DNA from: Caballeronia arationis
Lineage (GTDB): Bacteria > Pseudomonadota > Gammaproteobacteria > Burkholderiales > Burkholderiaceae
Assembly: GCF_001544975.2 (NCBI RefSeq)
Contig: NZ_FCOG02000004.1
Location: forward strand, 1 to 64,000
Direction: 5' to 3'
Length of the DNA stretch: 64,000 nt
Positions 60,485 through 64,000 of this stretch are shown piece after piece (position 1 is the stretch's first letter; every line of letters begins with the position of its first letter). Below the pieces are notes generated by a model that was given only the letters and a program-made list of their open reading frames with translations, searched no databases and was not told the origin of the DNA. The position numbers were made by a program, and so were the translations under genes.

Positions 60485-60566
60485 GCGTCGGCATTCTGCA
60501 AGCACCGGCCGGGTGAATGCCAGGTCGGCGCAAGAAGCAGACGCGTAGCTAACGGAAGTGGTGGAA

Positions 60567-60646
60567 GAGTCGGGCCGGTACTGGAATCGGTTCTCAGACG
60601 TCAGACAGACGACGTCGCGAGGAAGGTTCCGATACCGGCCCGATTC
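60567..60646. terminator. Imperfect inverted repeat between convergent nrdA and the MFS gene
   Basis: The 20 bases at 60567-60586 (GAGTCGGGCCGG core) pair with those at 60627-60646 (CCGGCCCGATTC core) with three mismatched positions, around a 40-nt loop. The loop itself contains two GACGTC palindromes. It probably helps end transcription from both sides; no strong U tract is present. Confidence 0.5.
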
Positions 60647-60714
60647 GTTTGGTGCAGCGCAAAGGGCCGCAAGCAAGGCTGGCAGGCGGTCTCAGGCGCG
60701 TGAGGCGAAGCGGC

Positions 60715-62112
60715 TCACCCCCGCGTCCCGCGCGAAATCTCCGACCCGGCTTCGTGTGACAGCCGCGCCGTCACCGGAATCGAGAGGAACGAAAACGCGC
60801 CGACCACGAAGAACGCCGGCCAGAAATCCGGCCAGACGATCGTCGCGTGACCTTGCACGCTCTGCGAGATGTCGAGCGTGATGCCGGCGATCGTCACGCC
60901 AAGCCCGAGCGACACCTGCTGGATGAAACTCGCGAGGCTCGTCGCGCGGCCGACGTCGCGCGTTTCGATCTCTGCATAGGCGAGGGAGTTCAGGCTCGTG
61001 AATTGCAACGCCGGGAAGAAGCCGCCGAGCAGCACCACGGCCCAGATGACCCACGTCGGCGTGCCCGGGAAGAAGAGGCCGCAGGCCGCGATCGCGATAC
61101 CCGAGAGCGCCGCGTTGACCATCAGCGTGTGCCGGAAGCCGAAGCGGTGCAGCACGCGCGACGCGAGCGAGCGCATGAACATGCCGCCGAATGCGGACGC
61201 GCAGGTGATCGAGCCCGACTTGAACGCAGTCATGTGCAGCCCTTCCTGCAGCGCGAGCGGCAGGAGGAACGGTACCGCGCCGAGCCCGATCCGGAAGAGC
61301 GAACCGCCGAGCACGCTCGCCTGGAAGGTCGGCACACGGAAGAAACGAAGGTCGAGAAGCGGGCGCTCGGCGCGTCGAGCATGCAGCAGGTAGAGCACGA
61401 CCATCAGCGCGCCTGCCGCGCACATCGTACCCGCGACGCTGTTCGGCACCAGTTCGCCACCGACGAGCGAGAGCCCGAGCAAGAGCAGCGTGCCGCCGCT
61501 TGCCGAGAGGAAGAAGCCGAACCAGTCGAGCCGGCCGGGATGTTCCTCGCGCGAGTTGGCGATGTAGCGGTTCGTCAGATAGATGCCCGCGATGCCGATC
61601 GGGATGTTGATGAAGAAGATCAGGCGCCAGTGCAGGTAGGTGGTGATGAACCCGCCGAGCAACGGCCCGACGGCGGGGCCGAGCATCGCCGGCACGCTCA
61701 GGTAGTTCATCGCGCGGATGAACTCCGAGCGGCGCACCGAGCGGAAGATGATGATGCGCCCGACCGGCACCATCATCGCGCCGCCGACGCCCTGCACGAA
61801 GCGTGCGACGGTGAAGGTGGCGAGAGAGTTTGAGGCCGCGCACAGCAGTGAGCCGACCACGAAGATGCCGATGGCGGTGCGAAAGACGGTGCGGGCGCCG
61901 AAGCGGTCGGCGACCCAGCCGCAGATCGGAATGAAGACGCCGAGCCCGAGCACGTAGCTCGTAACGGCGATCTTCAGCGTGACGGGATCCCGGCCGAACG
62001 CGCGTGCCATCTCGGGAATGGCCGTCACGATGACGTTCGCATCCACGCTTTCCATGAACATCGCGCACGCGACGATGAGAGGGGCGACGAAAGCTTTGAT
62101 GGCGAGCGGCAT
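60715..62112 (-). CDS. MFS transporter, DHA2 (EmrB/QacA-like) drug exporter family
   Basis: A 465-residue permease with about 14 hydrophobic segments. The motif-A stretch GWVADRFGARTVFR follows TM2. The DHA2 pattern AMLGPAVGPLLGGFI (motif C) is present. It should be a proton antiporter exporting hydrophobic compounds; the substrate is unknown. No membrane-fusion partner or regulator is adjacent. No SD is evident before the ATG. It separates nrdA from nrdB and is on the opposite strand. Confidence 0.87.
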   Translation of the reverse strand: MPLAIKAFVAPLIVACAMFMESVDANVIVTAIPEMARAFGRDPVTLKIAVTSYVLGLGVFIPICGWVADRFGARTVFRTAIGIFVVGSLLCAASNSLATFTVARFVQGVGGAMMVPVGRIIIFRSVRRSEFIRAMNYLSVPAMLGPAVGPLLGGFITTYLHWRLIFFINIPIGIAGIYLTNRYIANSREEHPGRLDWFGFFLSASGGTLLLLGLSLVGGELVPNSVAGTMCAAGALMVVLYLLHARRAERPLLDLRFFRVPTFQASVLGGSLFRIGLGAVPFLLPLALQEGLHMTAFKSGSITCASAFGGMFMRSLASRVLHRFGFRHTLMVNAALSGIAIAACGLFFPGTPTWVIWAVVLLGGFFPALQFTSLNSLAYAEIETRDVGRATSLASFIQQVSLGLGVTIAGITLDISQSVQGHATIVWPDFWPAFFVVGAFSFLSIPVTARLSHEAGSEISRGTRG

Positions 62113-62254
62113 GGAGAATCGATCGAACGTCTCTTCGCGGGGCAGCGGCGATTATGGCATCGATGCGAGGCTGCCGCCGAGGCATTGAGCCGTCGATGGC
62201 GCGCGATGATAAGGTGCGCGCCATCGACGACATCGACAGACAGGATGGAAGGAC

Positions 62255-62467
62255 ATGGACCCGGAAGATTTGCAACGGCTCGTCACGCAGACGATGCCCT
62301 ATGGAAAGTTCAAGGGAAGACTGCTCGCGGACCTGCCCGCTCACTACCTCGCGTGGTTCGCACGTGAGGGTTTTCCGCAAGGTCAGCTTGGCCGGCTGCT
62401 CGCGCTCATGCACGAGATCGACCACAACAACTTGCGCTCGCTGCTTGAGCCGCTGAGGCAGCGATGA
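62255..62467 (+). CDS. DUF3820 family small protein
   Basis: A 70-residue protein with the DUF3820 signature MPYGKFKGRLLADLPAHYLAWFAREGFP. Some relatives are annotated as quorum-sensing-regulated virulence factors, but the biochemical role is unknown. GGAAGGA lies upstream of the ATG. It ends about 70 bp before the nrdB control region. Confidence 0.82.
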   Translation: MDPEDLQRLVTQTMPYGKFKGRLLADLPAHYLAWFAREGFPQGQLGRLLALMHEIDHNNLRSLLEPLRQR

Positions 62468-62517
62468 CGCGTTGTTGAGCTCGCTGAAGGGCTTGACAAA
62501 GGCGCTCGGGACGACAT

Positions 62518-62582
62518 TTGGCGTCGGGATCGGGCCCACAATAGCTTGTGGTCGATGGAATAGAGAGCCCAACATTTAGTGG
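62518..62582 (+). promoter_or_regulatory. nrdB control region with tandem NrdR boxes
   Basis: Two 16-bp palindrome-like boxes, CCACAATAGCTTGTGG (62536-62551) and GCCCAACATTTAGTGG (62567-62582), are again exactly 31 bp apart, the same spacing as at nrdA. Shared pattern across the four boxes: CAC-A/T-A ... T-A/T-GTG, the last box having CCC. By analogy with nrdA the promoter would be TTGGCG (62518-62523), 16 nt, AATAGC (62540-62545). It is a weak match; a better -35 (TTGACA, 62493-62498) has no -10. Confidence 0.7.
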
Positions 62583-63023
62583 AATTTCGAGGCCTCGGAT
62601 GCTACACTTCGGCAACGCGTTTTCGACTCATTGAGGCGTTCAGGCCGCATCGGGCGGTCGCGCCAAGCGATGTCGAAGCGAGCGTTTTCGATGCTGCATC
62701 GCTCGTCGTCGAGACCGAAAGCGTCGATGCGAAAACGCAGGTCACCGGCATCGTCGACGCTCACTTCGCATCCGCTTCGACGCGCACTTCAAACGCAGTC
62801 ATGCAAGGTCGCAAGTCGAAGCATCAAGCACGAAGCAAGGCTCGATGATGAGCACGTCGATCGAGCAGCAACACACATCGCGAGAGGCTTCACACACGAT
62901 GCGTTGAGCAAAGTGTTGTATGCAGGTAGCAACGCGAACACAAAACAGGAATTTTCATGAGCAAGCTCTTTTATCGCTCATGAAAAGATGGTACAAACCG
63001 ATCTAAATTGATGGTGAGAATCT
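62583..63023 (+). other. Long structured nrdB leader
   Basis: About 440 nt with no convincing long gene, rich in inverted repeats. GCGTTTTCG (62682-62690) can pair with CGAAAACGC (62730-62738). The decamer GCGTTTTCGA also occurs as a direct copy at 62617-62626. GCTTCGA (62775-62781) can pair with TCGAAGC (62816-62822). The leader ends in a perfect 11-bp hairpin, TTTTCATGAGC (62952-62962) with GCTCATGAAAA (62976-62986), 37 nt before nrdB. Confidence 0.5.
62957..62983 (+). CDS. Putative 8-codon leader peptide (uORF) upstream of nrdB
   Basis: ATG AGC AAG CTC TTT TAT CGC TCA TGA encodes MSKLFYRS. AGGA (62947-62950) lies 6 nt before the ATG, a good ribosome binding site. The whole frame sits in the 11-bp hairpin, with the start-codon strand paired to the stop-codon strand. 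It ends 40 nt before nrdB in another frame. Whether it is translated is unknown; it is too short for homology. Confidence 0.4.
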   Translation: MSKLFYRS

Positions 63024-64000
63024 ATGCTCAACTGGGATGACGAGACCACTGCCGTAGCTCCGTCGAGCGCTTCGCAACAGAACACGTTGCGCAACGCCGC
63101 GGGTACGGTTGCCGGCATGCAGCAAGCATCGCGCGCCGGTCATCAAGTTGCTCCTCAAGCAGCACGTCACGCCGCCTCGGCGACCAACATCTTCTCGGAC
63201 GACTTCGTCGCTCCCGCAGCGGCAACCGCAGGCGCCATCGCCGCAGTCAGCGAAGCGCGCGTCAACGTCGCCGACAAGCGCATCATCAACGGCAAGACCG
63301 ACGTCAACCAGCTCGTGCCGTTCAAGTACAAGTGGGCGTGGGAAAAATATCTGGCGGGTTGTGCCAACCACTGGATGCCGCAGGAAGTGAACATGTCGCG
63401 CGACATCGCCCTGTGGAAGGACCCCAACGGCCTGTCCGACGACGAGCGCCGTATCGTCAAGCGCAACCTCGGCTTCTTCGTGACGGCCGATTCGCTCGCC
63501 GCGAACAACATCGTGCTCGGCACGTACCGTCACATCACCGCTCCGGAGTGCCGCCAGTTCTTGCTGCGCCAGGCGTTCGAAGAGGCGATCCACACGCACG
63601 CTTACCAGTACATCGTCGAGTCCCTCGGTCTCGACGAGAGCGAAATCTTCAACGCGTACCACGAAGTCGACTCGATCCGCGCGAAGGACGAGTTCCTGAT
63701 TCCGTTCATCCAGACGCTCACCGATCCCGCCTTCACCACTGGCACGCTCGAAGCGGACCAGAAATTGCTCAAGTCGTTGATCGTGTTCGCCTGCGTGATG
63801 GAAGGGCTCTTCTTCTACGTCGGCTTCACACAGATCCTGGCGCTGGGTCGTCAGAACAAGATGACGGGCGCGGCGGAGCAGTACCAGTACATCCTGCGCG
63901 ACGAGTCGATGCACTGCAACTTCGGCATCGACCTGATCAACCAGATCAAGCTGGAAGAGCCGCAACTGTGGACGCCGGAGTTCCGTGCGGAGATTCGCGA
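63024..64000 (+). CDS. nrdB: Ribonucleoside-diphosphate reductase beta subunit (class I), 3' end beyond the window
   Basis: The first 325 codons of the radical-generating di-iron subunit, partner of NrdA. The motif E187-A-I-H190-T-H-A-Y194 matches Glu115, His118 and the radical Tyr122 of E. coli NrdB. Further ligands are in [10 protein letters not shown] and RDESMHC. A variable N-terminal extension of about 70 residues (Ala/Gln-rich) precedes the conserved core. The ATG at 63024 is preceded by GGTGAG at 63013-63018. No stop is reached before 64000. Confidence 0.95.
   Translation, partial: MLNWDDETTAVAPSSASQQNTLRNAAGTVAGMQQASRAGHQVAPQAARHAASATNIFSDDFVAPAAATAGAIAAVSEARVNVADKRIINGKTDVNQLVPFKYKWAWEKYLAGCANHWMPQEVNMSRDIALWKDPNGLSDDERRIVKRNLGFFVTADSLAANNIVLGTYRHITAPECRQFLLRQAFEEAIHTHAYQYIVESLGLDESEIFNAYHEVDSIRAKDEFLIPFIQTLTDPAFTTGTLEADQKLLKSLIVFACVMEGLFFYVGFTQILALGRQNKMTGAAEQYQYILRDESMHCNFGIDLINQIKLEEPQLWTPEFRAEIR

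Noticed and set aside
56480..60676. A 1398-codon open frame antisense to nrdA
   Set aside because: Very long antisense frames are common in high-GC genes with strong third-position bias. It has His/Arg/Val-rich, unlike-protein composition, and the plus strand holds an unmistakable complete NrdA.
62631..62960. A 109-codon open frame in the nrdB leader
   Set aside because: Very basic, Ser/Arg-rich product, no SD and no recognisable similarity; it overlaps inverted repeats that explain the sequence better.

Overview
The window is a high-GC chromosomal segment from a betaproteobacterium, most likely Burkholderia sensu lato (Burkholderia, Paraburkholderia or Caballeronia). This rests on the complete dcw cluster followed by a peroxiredoxin, lpxC, a DUF721/DciA gene and secA; on a Gram-negative porin; on a fused-length NrdA; and on an acetoacetate decarboxylase / 3-hydroxybutyrate dehydrogenase / patatin cluster. 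Almost everything is core housekeeping. I saw no insertion sequence, prophage, CRISPR array or toxin-antitoxin module.

Layout. 1-71: the 3' end of a 5S rRNA and its terminator, so an rRNA operon lies just left of the window. 366-7894: an M20 amidohydrolase, a molybdopterin oxidoreductase, an acyl-CoA ligase (fadD), a porin and coq7. 8143-25706: the division and cell-wall cluster mraZ-rsmH-ftsL-ftsI-murE-murF-mraY-murD-ftsW-murG-murC-ddl-ftsQ-ftsA-ftsZ, with eight ATGA stop/start overlaps. 25972-33998: prx, lpxC, dciA (opposite strand), secA, argJ, a DUF815 ATPase and mutT. 34004-40563, minus strand: corC-pilB-pilC-pilD-coaE-zapD-yacG, in which pilB and pilC are both broken while pilD is intact. 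41027-43908: adc, bdh and a patatin lipase. 43979-46482: a possible gene remnant, tRNA-Pro(CGG), ispB and the divergent rplU-rpmA. 46661-56938: obgE, proB, a CNP1-like lipoprotein, rppH, proS, marC, hpt, ffh, a CcsA-like membrane protein, a PP0621-type protein and ampD. 57045-64000: nrdA and nrdB in separate transcription units, split by an MFS exporter and a DUF3820 gene.

The genes fall into a few working groups: lipid II synthesis and septation (dcw genes, zapD, ispB for polyprenyl precursors, ampD for muropeptide recycling); envelope biogenesis (lpxC, secA, ffh, porin, lipoprotein); and deoxynucleotide supply (nrdA, nrdB).

The most interesting signals are regulatory. First, nrdA and nrdB each carry two 16-bp NrdR-like boxes exactly 31 bp apart, and each is followed by an unusually long leader of about 400-440 nt. 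Second, the nrdB leader ends in a perfect 11-bp hairpin that contains a complete 8-codon upstream reading frame with its own ribosome binding site. Third, four 10-bp-phased GTG repeats overlap the mraZ promoter and fit an MraZ operator. Fourth, pilB and pilC carry three separate inactivating lesions. All functional statements are read from sequence motifs; no database search was possible.
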